NCBI GenBank assembly: GCA_029268065.1
Contig: JAJUHC010000015.1
Span: forward strand, 1 to 64,000
Reading direction: 5' to 3'
From: Clostridiales bacterium
GTDB taxonomy: Bacteria; Bacillota; Clostridia; Oscillospirales; Oscillospiraceae
DNA: 64,000 bases
Shown here: positions 31,629-40,219 of the stretch, piece by piece
Numbering within the stretch: the first letter of the stretch is position 1
Layout: each line of letters begins with the position of its first letter
Position numbers and translations under genes: made by a program
Notes under the pieces: generated by a model
What the model was told of the DNA's origin: nothing
Databases searched by the model: none
Seen by the model: only the letters and a program-made list of their open reading frames with translations

Positions 31629-33059
31629 TTGAAGAGCATTTACCTTAAAAACTTTATGCTGACGGTCGGCATGGTACTTTTGAGCTTTCTAATTCTGGGT
31701 ACGGCCTTTATGTCCGTCAGCTATAGTTTTATCGTTTCAGACAAGCGGCAGTCGCTCAAGGTCACCTCTCAGGTGATAGAGAGCACAATATCGGCAAAGC
31801 TAACGGAGTCCGAGCTTGACGACTGGAATCTCCGCATAATAATATCCGCCATCGCCTCGGCTTCCAACGTGGAGGTCACTATCTGCAACTCCCAGGGTAC
31901 CATCGTGAGCAGCTCCGACCACAGAGGCTACGCCAGGAACATTGGAATGGTCATTCCCGGCTCCCTCATATCGTCTTTGAGCTCCTCCTCCACGAGTTCG
32001 ATTTCCGCTTCGGGCACTCTCGGCGGATTCTTCGACTCGCCCCGCCAGTACTATTTCAGTCTAATAAAAAACCCCGACACCGAAGCCACGGAGGGCTATG
32101 TCCTAACTTCCATGGAAGCCTCGTCCATGCTCCAGATATGGCGCTCCTTCGTAGTCATTTTTTTCTTTGCCTCCTGCTTCGTCCTTGTCCTTTCACTGGT
32201 TCTTTCCATGCTGACCACCGGCAGGCAGGTTGCGCCCCTGAAGGAAATGGCCGCGGCTTCAAAGCAGTTTGCCCGGGGCGACTTTTCCGTACGCGTGCGC
32301 CATGTGAACCGCAAGGACGAAATCGGCGAGCTTGCGGCGGCCTTCAACTCCATGGCGGACTCCCTTGAAAGGTCCGACAAGCTCCGCAGCGAATTTATCG
32401 CGAATATTTCGCACGAGCTGAAAACCCCCATGACAACTATAACGGGGTTTATTGACGGCATATTAGACGGCACCATCCCCCCCGAAAAGCAGGCCACCTA
32501 TCTCGGCGTGATTTCTTCTGAGGCGCGGCGTCTGTCGCGGCTCGTCCGCAAAATGCTGGAGCTTTCGAGGCTCAGGTCGGTGGACCGCAGCGCTATCGCC
32601 CGCAGCAGCTTCGATATAAAAAACGTGCTTAAAAGCACCGCTCTCGGGCTGGAAGGCAAGGCTGGCGAGAAAAATATTGAAATAAATATGCTGATTCCGC
32701 AGGAAAAGGTCATCGTAACCGGCGACCCCGACTCCATCACCCAGGTAATCTACAACATCCTTGACAACGCGATAAAATTCTCGACCCCGGGAGAGCCGAT
32801 AACCCTAAGCATATGGAAGCAGGGCGAAAAAGCCTACGTCTCGATCAAAAACCGGGGGGAAACCATCCCCGCCTCCGAGCTCCCGCTTATCTTTGACCGT
32901 TTCCACAAAACAGACCGCAGCCGCGGGCTTGACAAGGACGGCGTGGGCCTCGGGCTGTATATCGTAAAGACCATCATCGACAACCACAACGAGAATGTTT
33001 ATGTTACAAGCGCGGATGGCGTGACGGAGTTCGTTTTTACGCTCGGCCTGAAAAAATGA
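31629..33059 (+). CDS. Membrane sensor histidine kinase
   Basis: The 476-residue kinase has two transmembrane segments (~8-32 and ~175-198) flanking an extracytoplasmic sensor domain of about 140 residues. HAMP, HisKA with phospho-acceptor His262 in SHELKTPM, and HATPase_c with N box (NILDNAIKF) and G boxes (DGVGLGLYI) follow. It starts at TTG 31629 with AAGGGGG 10 bases upstream. It pairs with the regulator just upstream. The signal is unknown; linkage to htrA suggests envelope or secretion stress. Confidence 0.92.
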   Translation: MKSIYLKNFMLTVGMVLLSFLILGTAFMSVSYSFIVSDKRQSLKVTSQVIESTISAKLTESELDDWNLRIIISAIASASNVEVTICNSQGTIVSSSDHRGYARNIGMVIPGSLISSLSSSSTSSISASGTLGGFFDSPRQYYFSLIKNPDTEATEGYVLTSMEASSMLQIWRSFVVIFFFASCFVLVLSLVLSMLTTGRQVAPLKEMAAASKQFARGDFSVRVRHVNRKDEIGELAAAFNSMADSLERSDKLRSEFIANISHELKTPMTTITGFIDGILDGTIPPEKQATYLGVISSEARRLSRLVRKMLELSRLRSVDRSAIARSSFDIKNVLKSTALGLEGKAGEKNIEINMLIPQEKVIVTGDPDSITQVIYNILDNAIKFSTPGEPITLSIWKQGEKAYVSIKNRGETIPASELPLIFDRFHKTDRSRGLDKDGVGLGLYIVKTIIDNHNENVYVTSADGVTEFVFTLGLKK

Positions 33060-33064
33060 CCTTA

Positions 33065-33120
33065 TTTACAAACTATTTACAGGCCATTCATAATTGCTCC
33101 ATAATTGTATTTTATAATTC
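33065..33120 (+). promoter_or_regulatory. Direct repeats upstream of htrA
   Basis: TTTACA occurs at 33065-33070 and 33076-33081, an 11-bp period. ATAATT occurs at 33090-33095, 33101-33106 and 33114-33119. Direct repeats with helical spacing are typical of OmpR-family targets. A TATAAT at 33113-33118 may be the -10. Confidence 0.4.
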
Positions 33121-33144
33121 AGTCAGTCTTGGGAGGCGCCGCTT

Positions 33145-34551
33145 ATGTCCGAAGACAAAAACCGCAAAAAGTCAATCTTCCGGAAAATAAAACGCGACAA
33201 GGTGACCGATACTCCGTCAAATCCGACCCAGCGGGCGGACGAAATCGGATATCCGGCCTATACCTCGCCCGTGGAAAGCGGCTACGCTCCCTATTCCCCG
33301 CAAACCCCGGCTTCTTCGGTTCCTCCCTGCGAAGGCGACGAACAGAGCTCCAAGACGAAAAAGACCGGCCTTGCCAAGTTCTTCGCGATAGGTCTTGTCG
33401 CCGTGGCCCTGATAGTCATATCCTCCTTTGCGACATACCTGTTTTCTCACTTTGATTTCCAGCTCTCTTCCGGCAACGGAGTGATAAAGTTTTCCCTGAT
33501 ACCCAGAAACACTAGGGGTCCTCAGGCTCCGCCCGCCCCATCCCCGGAAACGACCCCCGTTCAGGTAACCGCCCCTTCGCAGACCGTTCCCGTATACTCT
33601 TCAGGGGGAGGCGCCCCGTCCGGCATCGGCATAGTGTCCGGTTCGAACAGTTCACTTACGCTTCAGCAGATATACAAGAAATGCGCCCCCTCGGTCGTGT
33701 CCGTTATAGCGGACGGGCAAAACGGCTCTCAGAGCGGTTCCGGCATCGTCGTTTCGGACAACGGCTTCATCATTACGAACCAGCACATAATTTATAACGC
33801 CTTTTCTTTGAACATTACTCTGCAAAACGGCAACAGGTACGTCGCTGCGATAGTCGGAGAAGACGAGCAGACCGATATAGCCGTACTCAAAATCGACGCC
33901 GCCGGACTCGCTCCCGCGGAGTTCGCGGACTCGCAGAGGCTTGAGGTCGGAGATTCCGTCGTTGCCCTGGGCAACATGACCAATCAGGGCATTTCGATGA
34001 CCGACGGTATAATAACGGCTATAAACAGAAACGTCAGTTACAACGGCTTGTCCACCACGCTGCTCCAGACAAACGCGTCTGTAAGCGGCGGCAACTCGGG
34101 CGGCCCGCTTATAAACATGAGCGGCCAGGTGGTCGGGATGCTGAACTCCGCGCTGCTTGCCGGTTCCTCCGTCAGAGGAGTAAGCTTCGCCTTGCCGATG
34201 ACGTCCGTGAAGCCTATCGTGGACGCCATCCTAAAAGACGGGTATGTAAAGGGCAGACCCTCGCTGGGGCTTCGCCTCTCGGACATCGCGGTTTCCGCCT
34301 ATACGTTTTACAAGCTCCCCAAAGGCGTTTATGTGAACCGTGTTTACTCAAATTCCGACGCTTACGCAAAGGGCGTCCAGCCCGGCGACATTATCAGCGC
34401 CGCCAACAATATCGCTGTCGCTTCCGTAGGCGAGCTGAACGGTCTAATTAACGGCTTCAAGGTGGGCGACACCGTCAGCGTCAAGATTTACAGAAACGGA
34501 AGCTACTTTACGGCGGACATAAAACTGGTCGACAAAGCCGAGCTTAAATAG
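33145..34551 (+). CDS. htrA: HtrA/DegP-like S1C serine protease
   Basis: The 468-residue protein has a cytoplasmic N-terminus rich in Pro and Ser, one membrane segment (~72-98), a Pro/Thr-rich linker, a trypsin-like domain with catalytic His214 (TNQHII), Asp244 (TDIAVLKID) and Ser318 (GGNSGGPL), and a C-terminal PDZ domain. It degrades or refolds misfolded exported proteins at the membrane surface. It follows the two-component genes on the same strand, and control by that system is likely. A GGGAGG site precedes the ATG. Confidence 0.93.
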   Translation: MSEDKNRKKSIFRKIKRDKVTDTPSNPTQRADEIGYPAYTSPVESGYAPYSPQTPASSVPPCEGDEQSSKTKKTGLAKFFAIGLVAVALIVISSFATYLFSHFDFQLSSGNGVIKFSLIPRNTRGPQAPPAPSPETTPVQVTAPSQTVPVYSSGGGAPSGIGIVSGSNSSLTLQQIYKKCAPSVVSVIADGQNGSQSGSGIVVSDNGFIITNQHIIYNAFSLNITLQNGNRYVAAIVGEDEQTDIAVLKIDAAGLAPAEFADSQRLEVGDSVVALGNMTNQGISMTDGIITAINRNVSYNGLSTTLLQTNASVSGGNSGGPLINMSGQVVGMLNSALLAGSSVRGVSFALPMTSVKPIVDAILKDGYVKGRPSLGLRLSDIAVSAYTFYKLPKGVYVNRVYSNSDAYAKGVQPGDIISAANNIAVASVGELNGLINGFKVGDTVSVKIYRNGSYFTADIKLVDKAELK

Positions 34552-34620
34552 ATACTCAGAGCTGCTTGCTCTCATCCAAATAGTACCTTGAGTACAAAAC
34601 TCCTCTCTTTTACTGCACAA

Positions 34621-34646
34621 AACCCCGTCTTTCGACGGGGTTTTGT
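34621..34646. terminator. Bidirectional terminator after htrA
   Basis: AACCCCGTC (34621-34629) pairs with GACGGGGTT (34634-34642), with A run before and T run after. Confidence 0.8.
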
Positions 34647-34676
34647 GTTTGTCTATAAGCTCGGCCTATGCGGCGC

Positions 34677-35453
34677 TTAATGGCTTTCCTTTAAATTTCC
34701 GGCAAGCACAGCTATGTCCCTTATGAGCAGGAGCGCGAGGGATGTGAACAGCAGGGCGCGGGAAAGTCCGGAGGCGCCGGGAACGGCTATTATGCAGAAA
34801 TAGAGCGATAGCTGCATATACATTATGCTCCGCCGCGGCTTAGGCTTCGAGAAGGCGTAGCCCGCCTTATAGTAGAACGCCAGCGCCGCCGAGCAAAGCG
34901 CAAGGAAATCATAGACATAGTCAAGGAGCTCAGGGTCCGCGGAACGGGCTTTGTACTCAAGCACCAGCAAAAGGCATATAAAGACGACAAAAAGCGCGCT
35001 CAGCGCGGCGTTTCCATCGCTTTCGGAGCTTTTTGACGAAACTCGGGACAGAATGAACACCGCCATGGAGGCTATAAGCCCAAAGACGGTCAGTATGATG
35101 TCTATAAGCGCCCTGCCCTCAAAATAATAGAGCACCGAGCCGCAGGCTATGCCAAAGGCCGACACGACCGATACGGCAAAAAGCGCCTGGCTTCCATTTG
35201 TCATCGCGCCCAGGTAGCCTTCGCTCACCTCATACTTTTTTATGCGCGAGGAAAGAACAATAAAAAGCGCCGCAGAAGCGACAGAAAATACGGCGAGAGC
35301 AATTGTTATCGGTTCTCCGCGCCTGGCGAGTCCGGTAGAGGACTCAAAAACCGTGCTGAGCTCAACTTTTCTGAGAACAGCTCCGATAATCCCGAGAACC
35401 GCGGCCGAAACCGGGTATATAAAGCTGCGGCGGATATCAATCATCCCTTTCAT
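34677..35453 (-). CDS. Polytopic membrane protein of unknown function
   Basis: The roughly 258-residue protein has about eight hydrophobic segments and short, partly basic loops. No transporter or enzyme motif is recognised. The start is uncertain: 35453, 35444 and 35483 are all in frame and none has a good ribosome-binding site. I chose 35453, which leaves a short basic leader (MKGMIDIRR) before the first membrane segment. It diverges from the SpoIID-like gene. Confidence 0.6.
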   Translation of the reverse strand: MKGMIDIRRSFIYPVSAAVLGIIGAVLRKVELSTVFESSTGLARRGEPITIALAVFSVASAALFIVLSSRIKKYEVSEGYLGAMTNGSQALFAVSVVSAFGIACGSVLYYFEGRALIDIILTVFGLIASMAVFILSRVSSKSSESDGNAALSALFVVFICLLLVLEYKARSADPELLDYVYDFLALCSAALAFYYKAGYAFSKPKPRRSIMYMQLSLYFCIIAVPGASGLSRALLFTSLALLLIRDIAVLAGNLKESH

Positions 35454-35565
35454 GTGACAGACATAATATAAATGGACATGCATATGCTTTAGCGGGGCAT
35501 GAAATGAATTCTACACCTAAAGTCGCGCTCCGTCAACCGCCTTGAATGGGAGTTGTGCCATAAAA

Positions 35566-36573
35566 ATGAAAAATTTGTTTATTACCTCGCTTCTGCTGCT
35601 TCTCTTTTCCTTTTCCGCGCCCCTCGTCATTGCAAAGCCCATAAATGCGGCCCCTGATGTGACGAGGCAGAATATAGCCGCGCCCTCTCCCTCGCCTTCA
35701 ACTGCCGTATCGTCAAGCCCGGACAGCCGCATGATAAAGCTTTCGCGCGGCGGAGCAGTTACAGGCATCACGCTTTCGGAATATCTGACGTGCGTAGTGG
35801 CGGCCGAGATGCCGGCGTCCTTCGGTCTTGAAGCTCTCAAGGCTCAGGCGGTGGCGTCCAGGACCTACGCGCTCTATAACATACAGCATAAAAAGCACAG
35901 CGGCTTCGACCTCTGCGGCGACCCGGCCTGCTGCAGCGCCTATGCCGATCTTAACTCCCTCCGGGAAAAATGGGGGCCGAATTTCGACGCCTATTATTCC
36001 AAGGTCAAAAGCGCGGTCGAAAGTACCGATGGTCTGTACCTCACGTGGGAGGGCGAGCCTATACTCGCCGCCTTCCACTCCTCCTCATACGGCAGCACGG
36101 AGTCCAGCGAAAACGTCTGGTCTTCCGCCCTGCCCTACCTCAAGTCGGTGCAAAGCCCCGAAGCCGCGGACAGGGTAACGAATCTCTTTACGACGGTAAC
36201 GGTGTCGCATAAGGATTTTCGGGATACCGTGTCCAAAAAATATCCCAAGGCGGAATTCGGTCCTGACCCGACCAAATGGATATCCTCCCTCCTGTATTCG
36301 GAGGGCGGGAGGGTTTCGGAGCTTTCTGTCGGCGGCGTCAGATTGAGCGGCGCCGAGCTGAGGCAGCTCTTCGGCCTGCGTTCCGCCGCCTTTACATACC
36401 GGATAGAGAAGGACTCCGTGGTCTTTTCAGTGGCGGGCTACGGTCACGGCGTAGGCATGAGCCAGTACGGAGCCAATATAATGGCGTCTAAAGGCTCGTC
36501 TTTCGTGCAGATTCTGAAGGCCTATTACAGCGGAGTTCAAATTTCAAGGCTTTCGGACACAGCAAAGCCTTGA
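35566..36573 (+). CDS. spoIID: SpoIID/LytB-domain protein
   Basis: This 335-residue protein has a signal peptide or anchor (MKNLFITSLLLLLFSFS) and an SpoIID domain: LSEYLTCVVAAEMPASFGLEALKAQAVASRTYAL (shown here in outline), the CDPACC-like cysteines and the terminal GYGHGVGMSQYGA. SpoIID is the peptidoglycan lytic transglycosylase that drives engulfment during sporulation. Relatives (LytB) act in vegetative cells, and no spoIIQ or sigma-E promoter is evident, so a non-sporulation role remains possible. The ATG at 35566 was chosen over a TTG at 35542. Confidence 0.8.
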   Translation: MKNLFITSLLLLLFSFSAPLVIAKPINAAPDVTRQNIAAPSPSPSTAVSSSPDSRMIKLSRGGAVTGITLSEYLTCVVAAEMPASFGLEALKAQAVASRTYALYNIQHKKHSGFDLCGDPACCSAYADLNSLREKWGPNFDAYYSKVKSAVESTDGLYLTWEGEPILAAFHSSSYGSTESSENVWSSALPYLKSVQSPEAADRVTNLFTTVTVSHKDFRDTVSKKYPKAEFGPDPTKWISSLLYSEGGRVSELSVGGVRLSGAELRQLFGLRSAAFTYRIEKDSVVFSVAGYGHGVGMSQYGANIMASKGSSFVQILKAYYSGVQISRLSDTAKP

Positions 36574-36635
36574 TAAATCGTTTAATTTACTATAAAATAT
36601 CAGCGTTCAGATATAGACACCGGAAGGATTACGAT

Positions 36636-37805
36636 ATGGATTACATGGCCGAATCTCTTAAAATGCACTACAAATGGGCCGGAAAGCAAACCGTGTGCCC
36701 AAAAATGACTCTTAAAACAAAGGACGATCTGTCCCTTGCCTACACTCCTGGCGTCGCCGCACCCTGTCTTGAAATCCAAAAGGACATAAGCAAGAGCTAC
36801 GAGCTTACGGGGCGGAGCAACCTGGTCGCGGTCGTTACTGACGGGACGGCGGTTTTAGGTCTTGGCGATATCGGCCCCGAGGCGGGCATGCCCGTTATGG
36901 AAGGCAAATGCGTGCTGTTCAAAACCTTCGGGAACGTAGACGCCGTCCCACTCTGCATACGCTCGAAGGACGTGGATGAGATAGTGGACACCGTATCGCT
37001 CATCGCAGGCAGCTTTGGCGGCGTAAACCTTGAGGATATAAGCGCGCCGCGCTGCTTTGAAATTGAAAGAAGGCTCAAGGAACGCTGCGATATCCCTATT
37101 TTTCATGACGACCAGCACGGCACTGCCGTTGTGGTGCTCGCGGCGCTCATGAACGCCCTCAAGCTGACCGGAAAAAGGATAGAGGACCTAAGGGTCGTCA
37201 CGAGCGGAGCCGGGGCCGCCGGAATCGCCATCATAAGGCTCCTTATTAAGACAGGTCTTCGTGAAATCATAATGTGCGACAGCAAGGGCGCGATATACGA
37301 GGGCAGAGGCGACCTCAACCCCGAAAAGCGGGAAATAGCAGCCATTACTAACCGCAGCCTTGTTAAAGGCTCGCTCGCGGACGCGTTGATCGGCGCCGAC
37401 GTCTTTATCGGCGTGTCCAAACCTGATGCAGTAACAAAAGACATGGTCCGCTCCATGGCTCCGAAGCCGATAATTTTTGCCCTCGCCAATCCCATGCCCG
37501 AAATTATGCCTGACGAAGCCTTTGCGGCTGGCGCGGCGATAGTCGGCACGGGCAGAAGCGACTTTCCCAACCAGATAAACAATGTCCTCGCATTCCCCGG
37601 CATCTTCAGGGGCGCGCTTGACGTAAGGGCCTCGGAAATAAACGACGAGATGAAGATAGCCGCCGCCAAAGCGCTTTCGGACTATCAGGGCGACGCTCTC
37701 AGGCCCGACAGTCTCCTCCCCTCGGCGCTTGATATGAACGTCGCCCCCGCCGTAGCCAGGGCGGTCGCGGAAGCTGCGAGAAGGACGGGCGTCGCGAGGG
37801 TATAG
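36636..37805 (+). CDS. NAD(P)-dependent malic enzyme
   Basis: This 389-residue enzyme decarboxylates malate to pyruvate. It belongs to the short bacterial type. The N-terminal malic domain contains LAYTPGVAAPC and the metal-binding region FHDDQHGTAVV. The NAD-binding domain has the GAGAAG nucleotide loop and ALANPMPEI. A GGAAGG site lies upstream of ATG 36636; a longer reading from 36570 lacks one. Together with the fumarase half, aconitase and isocitrate dehydrogenase in this window it fits a partial TCA network linking C4 acids to pyruvate. Confidence 0.95.
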   Translation: MDYMAESLKMHYKWAGKQTVCPKMTLKTKDDLSLAYTPGVAAPCLEIQKDISKSYELTGRSNLVAVVTDGTAVLGLGDIGPEAGMPVMEGKCVLFKTFGNVDAVPLCIRSKDVDEIVDTVSLIAGSFGGVNLEDISAPRCFEIERRLKERCDIPIFHDDQHGTAVVVLAALMNALKLTGKRIEDLRVVTSGAGAAGIAIIRLLIKTGLREIIMCDSKGAIYEGRGDLNPEKREIAAITNRSLVKGSLADALIGADVFIGVSKPDAVTKDMVRSMAPKPIIFALANPMPEIMPDEAFAAGAAIVGTGRSDFPNQINNVLAFPGIFRGALDVRASEINDEMKIAAAKALSDYQGDALRPDSLLPSALDMNVAPAVARAVAEAARRTGVARV

Positions 37806-37820
37806 GGCCATAAAAATCCA

Positions 37821-37845
37821 CAGGGTACGCCTCTTGCGTACCCTG
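37821..37845. terminator. Bidirectional terminator between malic enzyme and yigZ
   Basis: CAGGGTACGC (37821-37830) pairs with GCGTACCCTG (37836-37845), followed by an AT-rich stretch. Confidence 0.75.
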
Positions 37846-37847
37846 CA

Positions 37848-38486
37848 TTATTTTATTCTTACCGGGCGGTAGGTCTCGCCCTTATGTTCAAATTTCAGAG
37901 TTCCGGAGCTTATGTCGTTTAACCTCATTTTAAATCTATCGGTCTGCCCCTTCGGTATAAGCGCGCTGATTTTGACGTTTTCTCCGTAATCCGCGCTCAA
38001 TTCATGCCCGAGAAAAGCGGCTATCTCGTTCCTTACCCGTTCAAAGAGCGGATAGGGGCATGTAATATTTGCCTCGTCCCACAGCCTCATCGCGGAAACG
38101 CCCGCGGCATCCAGCGCAAGCGCGGCGGTGTGAGAATATGCCCTGACAAGCCCGCCCGCGCCAAGCAGAACGCCTCCAAAGTAACGCGTAACGACGCACA
38201 GGACGTTGAAAACCTCCGCCGAGCGGAAAACGCCGAGCACGGGCATGCCCGAGGTGCCCTGCGGCTCGCCGTCGTCAGAATGGCGCATCACGCCCCCGTC
38301 TTTGATAATATAGGCATAGACGTTATGAGTCGCGTCCCAATGCCTGTCGCGCGTCTCCTTTAAAAGCGCAAGCGCCTCCTCCTCGGAACAGACAGGCCAT
38401 ACCCGTCCTATAAAGCGCGAGCGTTTTTCAATAAACTCGGCTTCTCCAAAGCCCGAGGGAATAAAAAACTCGTCGGAGCGTTCCAT
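37848..38486 (-). CDS. yigZ: YigZ/IMPACT-family protein (UPF0029)
   Basis: The 212-residue protein starts at 38486 (GGAGGTGA upstream) and overlaps the hflX stop codon (ATGA), so the two are translationally coupled. The N-terminal UPF0029 domain shows FIEKRSRFIG, a DATHNVYAYI segment, the SDDGEPQGTSGMP signature and TRYFGGVLLGAGGLVRAYS. A C-terminal ferredoxin-like DUF1949 domain follows. IMPACT homologues regulate translation in eukaryotes; the bacterial role is not settled. Pairing with ribosome-associated HflX fits a translation-stress theme. Confidence 0.9.
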   Translation of the reverse strand: MERSDEFFIPSGFGEAEFIEKRSRFIGRVWPVCSEEEALALLKETRDRHWDATHNVYAYIIKDGGVMRHSDDGEPQGTSGMPVLGVFRSAEVFNVLCVVTRYFGGVLLGAGGLVRAYSHTAALALDAAGVSAMRLWDEANITCPYPLFERVRNEIAAFLGHELSADYGENVKISALIPKGQTDRFKMRLNDISSGTLKFEHKGETYRPVRIK

Positions 38487-39766
38487 CACTTCACCTCCGA
38501 GACAAAATCGCGCAGCTTTCCGTATACCTCCGGCGGGCACACGGCTTCAATCTCAATAAAATCCTGCCCGTACTCCGTCCTTTCAACAAGAGCTTCACGA
38601 TGCAGCAGCTCGATAAGCCCCGCCCTGGAATACGGCAGACGCAGGCTTACGCGGCGGTTCTGCCTGCCGATAATCTCATTTATCCGTCCTACGAGGGCGT
38701 CCGTCCCCTGACCCGTCACGGCGGAAACCGCGACGATGTTCTCGCCGTGCGGCAAAATCTCGTCCCGGCAAATGTCCGTTTTGTTGTACACGTCTATTTT
38801 CGGCGTCTTCTCCGCTCCGAGCTCGCATATAAGCTGCTCCACGACCTTTGCTTGGAGCCGCCACTCGGGGTTCGACACATCTATGACATGCAGCAGCAGA
38901 TCAGCGTATTTCAGCTCTTCAAGGGTTGCCTTGAAGGCCTCCACAAGGTGGTGGGGAAGCTTTCTGATAAAACCGACGGTGTCTGAAAGCAGCACCTCCT
39001 GCGTTTCGCTTATCGAAAGGCGCCGCGTCGTTGTGTCCAGCGTGTCAAAAAGCCTGTTGTTAGCCGGGATATCGGCTCCCGTCAGGTAATTGAGCAGCGT
39101 GGATTTGCCCGCGTTCGTATAGCCGACGAGCGCCACGACGGGCATCTTGTTCTTTTCACGCAGGCGGCGCTGTGTGCCGCGCACCTTGCGCACGTTCTCA
39201 AGCTCCTCTTCAAGCTTCTGAATCTTCCGCCTTATATGGCGCCTGTCGGTTTCAAGCTGCGTTTCGCCCGGCCCCCTGGTTCCGATTGGGCTGGAGCCTC
39301 CGCTCGCCGTCTGGCGCACAAGGTGCGTCCACATGCCCGTCAGCCGCGGCAGAAGGTATTTGTACTGCGCAAGCTCTACCTGCAGCTTGCCTTCGCGCGT
39401 CATCGCGCGCTGCGCGAATATATCGAGTATCAGCCCGCTCCTGTCGAGCACCCTTACCCCCAGATCCTCGGACAGGGCGCGCATCTGCGAGGGCGAAAGC
39501 TCGTTGTCGAATACCGCGAGCGTGCAGCCCTCCGACTCGATAAGGGACTTCATCTCGCGAACCTTGCCTTCCCCGATGAAGCTTCTCGGGTCTGGCACCG
39601 CCCTGTTCTGGAAAACCACGCCCAGGCTTTTTCCGCCGGCGGTTTCAAGCAGCGCCTCAAGCTCCGCCATACTGCTTTCCGTGGAGCGTTCTTCCCTGTC
39701 CATGCTGTCGGCGGAAAGCCCTGCGAGCACGGCTTTTTCCAATTCTGTTTTCTCTATGTCCCTCAC
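38486..39766 (-). CDS. hflX: GTPase HflX
   Basis: HflX splits stalled or hibernating 70S ribosomes under stress. The 426-residue protein has the HflX N-terminal nucleotide-binding domain, a coiled coil with QTASGGSSPIGTRGPGETQ, the GTPase P-loop GYTNAGKST, switch motif DTVGFIRKLP and NKTD. A C-terminal domain ends the protein. The start is GTG at 39766; the ribosome-binding site there is weak, but a stop codon closes the frame shortly upstream and the homology begins at once. It is coupled to yigZ. Confidence 0.94.
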   Translation of the reverse strand: MRDIEKTELEKAVLAGLSADSMDREERSTESSMAELEALLETAGGKSLGVVFQNRAVPDPRSFIGEGKVREMKSLIESEGCTLAVFDNELSPSQMRALSEDLGVRVLDRSGLILDIFAQRAMTREGKLQVELAQYKYLLPRLTGMWTHLVRQTASGGSSPIGTRGPGETQLETDRRHIRRKIQKLEEELENVRKVRGTQRRLREKNKMPVVALVGYTNAGKSTLLNYLTGADIPANNRLFDTLDTTTRRLSISETQEVLLSDTVGFIRKLPHHLVEAFKATLEELKYADLLLHVIDVSNPEWRLQAKVVEQLICELGAEKTPKIDVYNKTDICRDEILPHGENIVAVSAVTGQGTDALVGRINEIIGRQNRRVSLRLPYSRAGLIELLHREALVERTEYGQDFIEIEAVCPPEVYGKLRDFVSEVK

Positions 39767-39902
39767 CTGCTTTATGCTTATCTCGTGGGCTCCTGCAGCT
39801 TGCCGATGTAAACGCGTCTAAGATTCTTTCCGGCCTCATCGACTTCTGGGCTCGTCCTCTCAAACGCCATTATGCCCGTGCTTTCCGTTATTAAAAACAA
39901 AA

Positions 39903-39925
39903 ACCCGCACTTTAAAAGTGCGGGT
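39903..39925 (-). terminator. Terminator of rpmE
   Basis: ACCCGCACTT (39903-39912) pairs with AAGTGCGGGT (39916-39925). The minus-strand T run lies at 39895-39902. Confidence 0.85.
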
Positions 39926-39936
39926 CATTCCGGTTA

Positions 39937-40134
39937 TTAAAGTCCGAACCTCTTGTTGAACTTATCAACACGTCCGCTTGTGTCAACAAGCTTCTGCTTG
40001 CCCGTAAAATAGGGGTGACACTTTGAGCAGATTTCAACCTTAATATCCTTCTTTGTTGATCCGGTTTCTATGACCTCGCCGCAGGCGCACTTTATCGTGG
40101 TCTGCTGATATTTGGGATGAATCCCTTCCTTCAT
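39937..40134 (-). CDS. rpmE: 50S ribosomal protein L31 (zinc-binding type)
   Basis: The 65-residue protein has the four zinc-binding Cys of the C+ form, in KCACGE and [12 protein letters not shown], and the typical [12 protein letters not shown] end. The ATG at 40134 is preceded by GAGGTG. The zinc form contrasts with the Cys-free YkrP/RpmE2 form used under zinc limitation. It is monocistronic, with the promoter at 40184-40212 and terminator at 39903-39925. Confidence 0.96.
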   Translation of the reverse strand: MKEGIHPKYQQTTIKCACGEVIETGSTKKDIKVEICSKCHPYFTGKQKLVDTSGRVDKFNKRFGL

Positions 40135-40183
40135 TATGTTCACCTCTTTCGTATGCAGAAAGCCGTCTTTGACAGCAAATTGT

Positions 40184-40212
40184 ATTGTAGCACAAACATA
40201 TCTAAATTGCAA
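40184..40212 (-). promoter_or_regulatory. Promoter of rpmE
   Basis: Minus strand: TTGCAA (40212-40207), 17-bp spacer, TACAAT (40189-40184). Confidence 0.6.
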
Positions 40213-40219
40213 GTATTTT

